In this document: positions 1 through 5,829 of the stretch, piece by piece
How the letters are laid out: every line of letters begins with the position of its first letter
How positions within the stretch are numbered: position 1 is the stretch's first letter
DNA from: Pseudomonadota bacterium
Lineage (GTDB): Bacteria; Pseudomonadota; Gammaproteobacteria; Burkholderiales; Burkholderiaceae_C
NCBI GenBank assembly: GCA_023436025.1
Contig: JAEZKX010000053.1
Location: forward strand, 1-8,551
Length of the DNA stretch: 8,551 nt
Direction: 5' to 3'
The notes under the pieces: generated by a model
Database searches by the model: none
Told to the model about the DNA's origin: nothing
The model's input: only the letters and a program-made list of their open reading frames with translations
Position numbers and translations under genes: made by a program

Positions 1-120
1 AGCCGCGCCAGCCGCAGCACGCGCAGCAGCCGCAGCAGGCGCAGCAGCCGCAGCAGCCGCAGCAGCAGCCGTAGCAGCGGCAGCCGTAGCAGCGGCAGCC
101 GTAGCCGCAGCAGCGCCTGC
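1..120. repeat. CAG/CCG-rich imperfect tandem repeat with a 15-base unit
   Basis: The whole stretch is built from CAG, CCG and GCA-type triplets. From 60 to 104 it resolves into three 15-base units ending in CCGTAG: CAGCAGCAGCCGTAG at 60-74, then two identical copies of CAGCGGCAGCCGTAG at 75-89 and 90-104. Upstream of 60 the units are looser CAGCAGCCG-like steps. It lies at the junction of two converging genes and is of a kind prone to replication slippage. No T-run or clear terminator hairpin is present. Confidence 0.8.
3..74 (+). CDS. Possible Gln/Pro-rich C-terminus of an upstream gene (partial)
   Basis: The frame beginning at base 3 reads 23 residues made almost only of Gln, Pro and Ala (units such as QQPQQ and QPQHAQQ) and stops at TAG 72-74. 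Such low-complexity Q/P tails are common protein ends, and the gene would converge on the minus-strand kinase-like gene that stops at 121, leaving a 46-base gap. The other two plus frames stay open through the repeat (one as poly-Ala) but then run on as antisense of the kinase-like gene, which makes them less likely. No domain is visible, so no function can be given. The tract could instead be non-coding repeat DNA. Confidence 0.35.
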   Translation, partial: PRQPQHAQQPQQAQQPQQPQQQP

Positions 121-1353
121 TCAGGCCAGCTTCACCAGCTCGAACAGCACCGTCGGTGCCAGATCCTTCTCCACCTGCGCGCGGCCCACCTTGGGCGTCT
201 CGAAGCGGTCGAACCCGTGGAGCTGGAACGAGGGCAGCTCGCGGGTGATCTCCACCTGCGGGCAGTGTTCCGCATCGGCCGGCAGGTGCGCGCGCAACTG
301 CACGATGTCCTCCTGCGGGATGTCCCAGGCCGTGACCAGCACGCCGGGACAGCCTTCGCCGATCGCCATCCTCGCCTCGGCGACGCTGGCGGCGCAGCGC
401 ACCGCCATGCCCGTCCTGCGCAGAGCTTCGGTGGCTTCGGCGCGCAGCTGCTCGTCGCGCACCACCACCAGCACCCAGGCATCGCGCAGCGGCGCCGCGC
501 GTTCGCCCGCGCCCAGCTCCAGGCATGCCAGGCCATCGGTGTCGTGGAAGGTGTCGGGAAAGCCGATGGACAGCAGGCAGGCGCCTTCCTCCCGGGTGCG
601 CCGCACTTCCAGGCCGGAGGAAGCCGCCAGTTGGCGCAGCAGCATCCAGTGCAGGCCATCGTTGAGTCGTCGGCCGCGCGGGCGTACCGTCCATCCCATG
701 CCCTGGCCGTGGACCGCGGCCGAGGGCGGGGGCGTGGCCACCCGCACCTTCAGTTGCGCCGGGCCCGGCCCCGCCGGCGGCACCAGCGTCAGGCGCAGCT
801 CCTTGCTGAACGACAGGCCCCAGTCCAGGATGGCATGGAGCAGGCTGGTCGCCACCGGCGGATCGAGCAGCACGTCGATCGGCTCCAGGTTGCAGCCGAC
901 CACGGCGCCGGCGGCGGTGATCTCGCCGTGGCGGTCCTCCAGCACCTGGCGCACCAGCGCGGCCAGGTCCACCCGTTCACGCGACTGGCGGATGCGTCCG
1001 CCCGCCAGCCGGGTGATCTGCTGCGCGCGCAGGCTGGTGGCGCGCAGCTGGTGCATCGCTTCACCCAGCGCCTTGGCCTCGGCGCGGCGCAGCCGCCCCG
1101 CCCCGACCAGGTAGTTCAGTGCCCGCAACAGCAGGTTGCTGCTTTCCACCGCCTGCTCCGAGAGCGTGGCGACCAGCTGGGGCCACTGCTGCGCCATCGA
1201 CCAGGGCTGGTCGGGATCGCCTTGCACGACCTTGCCTGGCGCATCGGACCAGCGCCGGCCTGCGCCGTGCGCAGCCGGCGGCGCGAGGGGTGGTGCCGTC
1301 ACGGCGGCATCGACGGCCGCATCGCGCGCGGGGTCTTCAAGTGCGGCGTGCAT
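121..1353 (-). CDS. Degenerate histidine-kinase-like protein with C-terminal pseudo-receiver domain
   Basis: A 410-aa soluble protein with no signal peptide or membrane segment. After a Pro/Ala-rich N-terminus (about 1-50), residues 60-140 form a helical region like a kinase dimerisation domain (MHQLRATSLRAQQITRLA, with His101). Residues 141-268 resemble a HATPase fold ending in a strand near LLSIGFP, but the N-box is replaced by HAILDWGLSF (173-182) and no DxGxG box or clear Gly-rich lid is seen. ATP binding is therefore doubtful. Residues 290-405 look like a receiver whose phospho-acceptor position is Ala342 (VTAWDIP), so it is probably not phosphorylated. The start at 1353 is chosen because CGGAGATCCGCATG places a GGAG site just upstream. 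It overlaps the response-regulator gene by 17 bases, so the two are probably co-transcribed and translationally coupled. It may be a scaffold, phosphatase or phosphotransfer partner of that regulator (inference). A longer reading to 1515 adds 54 residues antisense-like in composition and overlapping the receiver gene, and is not favoured. Confidence 0.8.
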   Translation of the reverse strand: MHAALEDPARDAAVDAAVTAPPLAPPAAHGAGRRWSDAPGKVVQGDPDQPWSMAQQWPQLVATLSEQAVESSNLLLRALNYLVGAGRLRRAEAKALGEAMHQLRATSLRAQQITRLAGGRIRQSRERVDLAALVRQVLEDRHGEITAAGAVVGCNLEPIDVLLDPPVATSLLHAILDWGLSFSKELRLTLVPPAGPGPAQLKVRVATPPPSAAVHGQGMGWTVRPRGRRLNDGLHWMLLRQLAASSGLEVRRTREEGACLLSIGFPDTFHDTDGLACLELGAGERAAPLRDAWVLVVVRDEQLRAEATEALRRTGMAVRCAASVAEARMAIGEGCPGVLVTAWDIPQEDIVQLRAHLPADAEHCPQVEITRELPSFQLHGFDRFETPKVGRAQVEKDLAPTVLFELVKLA

Positions 1354-1780
1354 GCGGATCTCCGAAGGGCCGGCCGGACGGGACGCGCGGCGTGGGCTGC
1401 GCGGACTGCACGCTGCACTGGTGGGCGCAGTAGTCGACCAGCGCATCGATCTCGCTGGACTTGTCGAACACCGCGTCCACGCCGAGCTGCGCGCAGCGCT
1501 TGCGCACGCCGGCATTCACATAGTTGCTGAAGACCACCACCTTCTGCCACGGACGGCTGCGCTGCGCGCGCTGCAGCAGCCGCATGCCGCTGCCACCGGC
1601 GAGGAACAGGTCGACGATGAGCATGTCCCAGTCGGCGGGATGCTGGGCGATCCACGCCATGGCGCCCTCTTCGGTGGGGCTGCCGCCGATGACCTTCACA
1701 CCGGCGAGCTCTTCCAGTGCTGCGATGAGGTTTTCGCGGATCTCCGCGTTGTCCTCGACCATGAAAACGCACAGTTGCAC
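1337..1780 (-). CDS. Single-domain response regulator (receiver protein)
   Basis: A 147-aa CheY-like receiver with no DNA-binding domain. With GTG at 1780 as start, the first strand is VQLCVFMVEDN, giving the acidic pair Glu9-Asp10. The phospho-acceptor is Asp57 (in LIVDLFL), the switch Ser is Ser85 (VVFSNY) and the conserved Lys is Lys107 (FDKSSE). All key residues are intact, so phosphorylation is expected. About 27 residues after the receiver fold (from near 121) are Pro/Arg-rich and probably disordered. The GTG start has no good ribosome-binding site, but starting at the next Met (residue 7) would cut into the first beta strand. It is the first gene of a minus-strand pair with the kinase-like gene, diverging from the GGDEF-EAL gene. 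Such proteins usually act by protein contact, and the partner here cannot be read from the sequence. Confidence 0.87.
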   Translation of the reverse strand: MQLCVFMVEDNAEIRENLIAALEELAGVKVIGGSPTEEGAMAWIAQHPADWDMLIVDLFLAGGSGMRLLQRAQRSRPWQKVVVFSNYVNAGVRKRCAQLGVDAVFDKSSEIDALVDYCAHQCSVQSAQPTPRVPSGRPFGDPHARRT

Positions 1781-1946
1781 GGTGGCGCGATTCGGTAAGG
1801 GTTGGTGTCGAAACGTTGGCCCGCGATTCTGCTGGGGCACCGGCACCGCAGCCTTGGAGAGATGAACGCTTTCGTACGTAGGAGGTCGCCTACCGCTGCG
1901 CCACGGTCGCGCAGGTGCGAACTTAAGATGCGCGCGAACACGACCC
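1781..1946. promoter_or_regulatory. Divergent promoter region between receiver and GGDEF-EAL genes
   Basis: These 166 bases separate two divergently transcribed starts (1780 minus, 1947 plus), so both promoters should lie here. Visible elements are the inverted repeat GTAGG-N6-CCTAC (1878-1893), the short palindrome CGTACG just before it, and TAAGAT at 1925-1930, a loose -10-like hexamer about 17 bases before the plus-strand ATG. No convincing -35 box is seen. Neither gene has a strong ribosome-binding site. Confidence 0.5.
1877..1893. promoter_or_regulatory. GTAGGA-type site with inverted repeat GTAGG-N6-CCTAC
   Basis: CGTAGGAGGTCGCC (1877-1890) is followed by TAC, giving a perfect 5-base inverted repeat, GTAGG at 1878-1882 and CCTAC at 1889-1893, with a 6-base spacer. 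On the minus strand, toward the receiver gene, it reads GGCGACCTCCTACG about 97 bases before that start. It matches the site at 5244-5257 in 13 of 14 bases. It ends 53 bases before the GGDEF-EAL start. The symmetric form fits a dimeric DNA-binding protein, which is an inference. Confidence 0.45.
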
Positions 1947-4418
1947 ATGGAACCACCCGCAACAAGTGCTGCCAATCTGCTGCGGCTGGTAGAACGCAGC
2001 GCCTGCATCGGCCTGTGGCGACTGGATGCACGCAGCCGCGCGCTGTGGTGGTCCGAACAGATGGCGCGCATCCACGGCGCCCAGCCCGGCTACCTGCCGC
2101 CCGGCGGCGATGCCTTGCACCACTTCTGCAGCGAACACCGCGGCGAACTCGAGGCGCGGCTGCGCGCCTGCACGGACGCGGGCGAGCCTTTCGACCTGGA
2201 AGTGCAGATCGACACCGTGCAGGGCCGGCGCAGCTGGGTGCGTTGCGTCGGGGTGGCGGCGCGCGATGCGCAGGGGGCCATCGTCGGGGTGGAGGGCCTG
2301 GTGCAGGAGATCGCGCCGGCGGCGCCCGGCCAGGGCACGCTGCTGCGCCACGCCGTCAGCATGGGCGGCGCGCTCGGCAGTGGCCAGGCCTTCGTCACCA
2401 TCGACCGCCAGGGCCGCATCAGCTTCGCCAACGAGGAGGCGGGGCAGCTGCTGGGCGTGGACGGCGAGGCGCTGCTGGGGCGCAAGGTGTGGAGCTTCTT
2501 CCAGAAGCGCGCGCGGCTGCGGCTGGAAGAGCGGTTCCGCCAGGCCCTGGAGCGGCAGGAGCCCATCGAGCTGGAGGAAGTCGATGCACGGGTGAGCCAC
2601 TGGCTGGAGCTGCGCGGCTTGCCGTTCGGCGCGGGGCTGGCGCTGCACCTGCGCGACGTCACCGCACGGCGTGCCACGCAGCAGCACCAGAAGCTGCTCG
2701 AAGACAGCATCGCCCGCCTGAACGACATCGTCATCATCACCGAAGCCGCGCCGTTTGGCGCGCCGGGCCCGCGCATCGTGTTCGTCAACGATGCCTTCGA
2801 ACGGCGCACCGGCTACCCGCGCGACGACGTGGTCGGCCATTCGCCGCGCTTCCTGCAGGGTCCCGGCACGCAGCGCGAGCAGCTGGACCGCATCCGCGGC
2901 GCGCTGGAGCGCTGGGAGCGGGTGCGGGTCGACCTGATCAACTACACACGCGCCGGCGAGCCCTACTGGGTGGACCTCGACGTCTCGCCGGTGTGGGACG
3001 AGGCGCGCCGGCTCACGCACTGGGTGGCGGTGGGCCGCGACATCAGCGAGCGCAAGACGGCCGAGGAGAAGATCCAGTACCTGGCTTTCTACGACCCGCT
3101 CACGCAGCTGCCCAACCGGCAGCACCTGCTCGACCGGCTGAAGGCGGTGGTGGGCGAGGGCGGCCGCCCGGCGGTCGCCGGCGCCCTGATGTTCATCGAC
3201 CTCGACAACTTCAAGGTGCTCAACGACACGCTGGGCCACCAGAAGGGCGACCTTCTGCTGCAGCAGGTCGCGCAACGGCTGCGCAACAGCGTCGCCCGCG
3301 GCGACCTGGTCGCGCGCCTGGGAGGCGACGAGTTCGTGGTGCTGCTGGAGAAGGCGGACCACAAGCCGCTCGACCCGATGACGGCCGCGAAGGTGGTGAG
3401 CGAGCGGGTGCTGGAGGCCCTGGGCGAGCCCTACGTGCTTCCTGGCTACCTGCACCACGGCACCTGCAGCATCGGCGTGACGCTGTTCGGCGGCCAGCCC
3501 TCCAGCGTGGGCGAGCTGCTGAAGCAGGCGGACCTGGCCATGTACCAGGCCAAGGCAGCCGGGCGCAACGCGGTGCGCTTCTTCGATCCGCAGATGCAGG
3601 CCGTGGCCAGCGCCAACGCGGCGCTGGCCGCCGACCTGCGCCAGGCCTGGCGCGAGAACCTGCTGAAGATCGCCTACCAGGTGCAGGTGGACCCGGACGA
3701 GCGCGCGGTGGGCGTCGAGGCCCTGCTGCGCTGGGAACACCCGCAGCGCGGCATCGTGCAACCGGCGCAGTTCATTCCGACCGCGGAGGAGACTTCGCTG
3801 ATCATCCCCATCGGCCACTGGGTGCTGGAAGGCGCCTGCCGCCAGCTCGCGGCGTGGGCGCGGCGGCCGCAGCGCCGGCACCTGAGCATCGCGGTCAACG
3901 TGAGCGTGCGCCAGTTCCGCCACCCCGATTTCGTCGGCGACGTGATGGCGCTGGTGCACGGCAACGGCATCGCGCCCGGACGCCTGAAGCTGGAACTGAC
4001 CGAAAGCCTGCTGGCCGACAACCGCGATGCGACGGTCGCCAAGATGCGCAGCCTGAGGCAGATGGGTGTCGGCATCTCGGTGGACGATTTCGGCGTCGGC
4101 TATTCATCCCTCGCCTACCTCAAGCGGCTGCCGCTGGACGAGCTGAAGATCGACCGCGCGTTCGTGCAGGATCTCCTCACCGACGACAACGACGCCGCCA
4201 TCGCCGCCACCATCATCAGCCTGGGCCACAGCCTGGGCCTGCAGGTGGTGGCCGAAGGCGTGGAGACGCGCGCGCAGCGTGACTTCCTGGCGCGGCAGGG
4301 TTGCGACCGCTACCAGGGGTTCCTGTTCGGCCGGCCGATGCCGATCGAACAGCTGGAGGCCTGCCTCGATGCGGGCGACGCCCGGCGCGCCGGCGGCAGC
4401 GCCGAGAGCGCCCTCTAG
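1947..4418 (+). CDS. PAS-PAS-PAS-GGDEF-EAL cyclic-di-GMP signalling enzyme
   Basis: An 823-aa cytoplasmic protein without membrane segments. Three PAS-like sensor domains lie at about 10-125, 140-250 and 255-370, the last two joined by a short helical linker. The third has the LOV-like stretch GHSPRFLQG (297-305) but lacks the Cys of the LOV motif (NCRFLQG), so no flavin-cysteine photocycle is expected. The GGDEF domain (376-545) keeps DPLTQLPNR and RLGGDEF (GGDEF at 459-463), the signature of an active diguanylate cyclase. The product-inhibition RxxD position reads ARGD, so the I-site is not canonical. The EAL domain (about 565-810) has EALLRW (from Glu591), NVSVRQF, ELTES, DDFGVGYSSL (Asp713-Asp714), LKIDR, AEGVET (Glu770) and YQGFLFG, the set expected of an active c-di-GMP phosphodiesterase. 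It may be bifunctional, or the GGDEF may tune the EAL through GTP. The ATG at 1947 has no clear Shine-Dalgarno, but nothing better is in frame. Its stop overlaps that of the convergent gene. Confidence 0.93.
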   Translation: MEPPATSAANLLRLVERSACIGLWRLDARSRALWWSEQMARIHGAQPGYLPPGGDALHHFCSEHRGELEARLRACTDAGEPFDLEVQIDTVQGRRSWVRCVGVAARDAQGAIVGVEGLVQEIAPAAPGQGTLLRHAVSMGGALGSGQAFVTIDRQGRISFANEEAGQLLGVDGEALLGRKVWSFFQKRARLRLEERFRQALERQEPIELEEVDARVSHWLELRGLPFGAGLALHLRDVTARRATQQHQKLLEDSIARLNDIVIITEAAPFGAPGPRIVFVNDAFERRTGYPRDDVVGHSPRFLQGPGTQREQLDRIRGALERWERVRVDLINYTRAGEPYWVDLDVSPVWDEARRLTHWVAVGRDISERKTAEEKIQYLAFYDPLTQLPNRQHLLDRLKAVVGEGGRPAVAGALMFIDLDNFKVLNDTLGHQKGDLLLQQVAQRLRNSVARGDLVARLGGDEFVVLLEKADHKPLDPMTAAKVVSERVLEALGEPYVLPGYLHHGTCSIGVTLFGGQPSSVGELLKQADLAMYQAKAAGRNAVRFFDPQMQAVASANAALAADLRQAWRENLLKIAYQVQVDPDERAVGVEALLRWEHPQRGIVQPAQFIPTAEETSLIIPIGHWVLEGACRQLAAWARRPQRRHLSIAVNVSVRQFRHPDFVGDVMALVHGNGIAPGRLKLELTESLLADNRDATVAKMRSLRQMGVGISVDDFGVGYSSLAYLKRLPLDELKIDRAFVQDLLTDDNDAAIAATIISLGHSLGLQVVAEGVETRAQRDFLARQGCDRYQGFLFGRPMPIEQLEACLDAGDARRAGGSAESAL

Positions 4419-5167
4419 ACCGGCGCCATCTTCAACGGCGTCGTCGCCATCGCCGGGGGCAGGCGCAGCACGATGGCGTGGGCGCGGTGGACCAGTTCCA
4501 CGCCTTCGTCGGCGGCCAGGGCCTGCACCTCGTCCCAGGCCAGGGGCGCCTCGGGCGACTCGTGCCATGGCGCCAGGGTGCCATCGGCTTGCGAAGCGTA
4601 GGCCACCGTCACCACGCCGTGCGTGGGCGACGGCTCCGTGCGCACGGTGAGCGTGCCGGGGCCGGGGGCGGCATCGGTGAGCGTGAAGATCGCCGCCGGC
4701 AGCAGGAAGCGCAGTGCGAAGCGCGACACCGTGAAGTCGGCGCCGGCCAGTTCCGTCCCGAGTGCGAAGCCGCGGAAGTTGAGGCTGGTGGACAGCAGCC
4801 GCACGCATTCCTCCACGCCGTCGCGCAGGCGCGTGGCGTCGTCCTCGGCCGGCTGCATCCAGGTGGAGACGTCGACGCAGGCGCTCACGGCCTGGCGCGA
4901 GAGGCGATTCAGCTTGGACACCATGGTGTGCAGGTCTTCCGCCGCCAGGCCGCCGCGGTCGAGGCGTGCATTCAGCGCCTCGGCCACCATGCTCACCGAT
5001 TGCAGGTGCACCACCATGTCGTGGCGCAGCGGCGGCGCCAGCCGCCGCAGGATGTCGTGGCGGGCGGCGCGCGCCAGGGCGCGCCGGCGCTGGCGTTGCG
5101 CGCCGGCATCGCCGATCCCATGGGGCGCGATGGCGGGATCGCCGATGGAGTCTTCGAAGGCCAACAC
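4415..5167 (-). CDS. Small histidine-kinase-like protein lacking recognisable ATP-binding motifs
   Basis: About 250 aa from GTG 5167, soluble. Residues 35-105 are a helical dimerisation-type region with RRLAPPLRHDMVVHLQ (His49-Asp50), a plausible phospho-accepting His. Residues 115-237 have the outline of a HATPase fold: helix FALRFLLPAAIFTLTDA where the N-box should be, then strands TLTVRTE and VVTVAYAS, and a closing strand AIVLRLPP. No N-box Asn, DxGxG or Gly-rich lid is seen. It may therefore be a phosphotransfer or scaffold protein, or an inactive kinase relative. The start is uncertain. The frame stays open upstream to a GTG at 5329, but that stretch is Pro/Arg/Ser-rich with no domain, neither GTG has a ribosome-binding site, and a GTAGGA-type site at 5244-5257 lies between them. 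The shorter form is therefore preferred. It converges on the GGDEF-EAL gene with overlapping stop codons and lies 172 bases downstream of the DUF2917 gene on the same strand. Confidence 0.72.
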   Translation of the reverse strand: MLAFEDSIGDPAIAPHGIGDAGAQRQRRRALARAARHDILRRLAPPLRHDMVVHLQSVSMVAEALNARLDRGGLAAEDLHTMVSKLNRLSRQAVSACVDVSTWMQPAEDDATRLRDGVEECVRLLSTSLNFRGFALGTELAGADFTVSRFALRFLLPAAIFTLTDAAPGPGTLTVRTEPSPTHGVVTVAYASQADGTLAPWHESPEAPLAWDEVQALAADEGVELVHRAHAIVLRLPPAMATTPLKMAPV

Positions 5168-5243
5168 GGTGTGGGTCTGGTTCAGTTCGCGGCAGTGTGC
5201 GGGCCGGGCCGGCGCGGCGCTGTCAGGGCTGCCCGGCGGGGCG

Positions 5244-5257
5244 CGTAGGAGGCCGCC
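5244..5257 (-). promoter_or_regulatory. GTAGGA-type site upstream of the small kinase-like gene
   Basis: Read toward the minus-strand gene the site is GGCGGCCTCCTACG, ending 77 bases before the GTG at 5167. It differs by one base in 14 from the site at 1877-1890. It supports transcription starting between the DUF2917 gene and 5167, and so the shorter start of the kinase-like gene. Confidence 0.4.
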
Positions 5258-5339
5258 ATGTGGCGCGGACACCGGCGCGCAGCGAGGGGCGGGGACTGGC
5301 GAAGACTTGCGCGTGGGCTTGCCGCCCACCCAGCGCGCA

Positions 5340-5654
5340 CTAGCGATCCAGCTGGATCTCGAGCGCGCAGTCGCCTTCCACCGCGTACGCCGTCATCGGC
5401 TGGTGGCTGTCGACCACATAGCTTTGCGACGCCTGCAGCACCACGTCGCGGCCCTCGCCGTCGTGGACGATCCAGGCGGTGCCGCTGCGGCAGTGCAGCG
5501 TCATGCGGCCGTGTCCGCGCGGCACGGGCCGCAGGGTGCCGCCGCGCACGCCGAAGGCCTCCAGGCGGGTGACGCGCGGCGCCGCGGCGGCGGCACGGGA
5601 TGCACGCCCGAGAAGGCGTGACACCAGGACGTTGGGTGCGAAGGCGGCCAGCAT
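5340..5654 (-). CDS. DUF2917 domain-containing protein
   Basis: A 104-aa protein. An Ala/Arg-rich N-terminus (1-30, MLAAFAPNVL...) precedes a compact beta domain (about 32-102) with the pattern of DUF2917: LHCRSGTAWIVHDGEGRD (Trp61, Asp66, Asp70), then VVLQASQSYVVD and a final strand CALEIQL. DUF2917 is a short, cupin-like family frequent in Burkholderiales and of unknown biochemical role. The ATG at 5654 is used because it gives the normal family length. The frame opens 48 codons further up to 5798, but that part is Arg/Pro-rich and crosses the promoter motif at 5714. No strong ribosome-binding site is visible, and a second ATG at 5668 is in another frame. It is transcribed away from the penicillin-binding protein gene, sharing a 234-base regulatory region. 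The family call comes from pattern recognition only. Confidence 0.78.
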   Translation of the reverse strand: MLAAFAPNVLVSRLLGRASRAAAAAPRVTRLEAFGVRGGTLRPVPRGHGRMTLHCRSGTAWIVHDGEGRDVVLQASQSYVVDSHQPMTAYAVEGDCALEIQLDR

Positions 5655-5682
5655 GGTGCGTGGATCATGGAGAGGGCCGCGG

Positions 5683-5698
5683 GCGCCGCGCGCGGCGC
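5683..5698. repeat. 16-base perfect palindrome upstream of the DUF2917 gene
   Basis: GCGCCGCGCGCGGCGC is its own reverse complement and lies 29 bases before the DUF2917 ATG. In RNA it could form a 6-bp stem with a CGCG loop in the 5' leader, and as DNA it could bind a dimer. In DNA this GC-rich, short palindromes also arise by chance. Confidence 0.45.
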
Positions 5699-5713
5699 AT
5701 TGCAGCGGTCCGG

Positions 5714-5724
5714 TGTAGGACGCC
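5714..5724 (-). promoter_or_regulatory. GGCGTCCTACA site facing the DUF2917 gene
   Basis: TGTAGGACGCC on the plus strand reads GGCGTCCTACA toward the minus-strand gene and ends 60 bases before its ATG (5654). It is the exact reverse complement of 5819-5829, which sits the same distance from the penicillin-binding protein start. That symmetry suggests a promoter or operator element used by both genes. Confidence 0.5.
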
Positions 5725-5741
5725 GGCGGCTGGTGCTGTAG

Positions 5742-5760
5742 GCGGCGCCGAACGCGCCGC
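5742..5760. repeat. Hairpin-forming inverted repeat GCGGCGC-N5-GCGCCGC
   Basis: The two 7-base arms (5742-5748 and 5754-5760) are perfect reverse complements around the loop CGAAC. No T-run follows on either strand, so it is unlikely to be a simple rho-independent terminator. It lies between the two GTAGGA-type arms. Confidence 0.4.
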
Positions 5761-5818
5761 ACGCCACGTCCTCTTGCGCGCAATGTGAACGGCGGCAAAG
5801 GCGTGGTTCTGCCGCGTT

Positions 5819-5829
5819 GGCGTCCTACA
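5819..5829 (+). promoter_or_regulatory. GGCGTCCTACA site upstream of the penicillin-binding protein gene
   Basis: GGCGTCCTACA ends 60 bases before the ATG at 5889 and is an exact inverted copy of 5714-5724. GCCTAGATT follows about 20 bases downstream (5848-5856) and could hold a -10-like element, so the motif may be part of the promoter itself or an operator beside it. Confidence 0.5.

Noticed and set aside
2..190. Poly-Ala plus-strand frame resembling the tail of a histone-H1-like protein
   Set aside because: It lacks the Lys residues of such tails and runs without a stop into antisense of the kinase-like gene, so the Q/P frame with a stop at 72-74 is a better candidate.
1354..1515. 54-residue N-terminal extension of the kinase-like protein
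   Set aside because: It would lie inside the receiver gene in another frame, is Ser/Arg/Pro-rich, and the ATG at 1353 has a GGAG site at proper spacing.
217..1530. A 437-codon plus-strand frame over the kinase-like gene
   Set aside because: The product is Arg/Gln/His/Ala-rich with no motif, whereas the minus frame has a good ribosome-binding site and overlaps the receiver gene as expected of an operon.
1781..2071. 97-residue N-terminal extension of the receiver protein
   Set aside because: It would overlap the divergent GGDEF-EAL start and the promoter region, and the receiver fold begins exactly at the GTG at 1780.
1923..3959. A 678-codon antisense frame across the GGDEF-EAL gene
   Set aside because: The product is His/Gln/Arg/Leu-rich without a recognisable fold and is the mirror of a well-supported gene.
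1802..4282. An 826-codon plus-strand open frame overlapping the GGDEF-EAL gene
   Set aside because: Its product is Arg/Ala/Gly-rich with no domain, while the frame used by 1947-4418 shows complete GGDEF and EAL signatures. Long shadow frames are expected at this GC content.
5168..5329. Longer form of the small kinase-like protein starting at GTG 5329
   Set aside because: The added 54 residues have no domain, no ribosome-binding site supports them, and a promoter-type motif lies within them. It is not fully excluded.
5742..5760. Rho-independent terminator
   Set aside because: The hairpin is real but no T-run follows on either strand, and it lies between two divergent genes where no transcript should end.
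5655..5798. 48-residue extension of the DUF2917 protein
   Set aside because: It crosses the promoter motif and hairpin, is Arg/Pro-rich, and would exceed the usual size of this small family.
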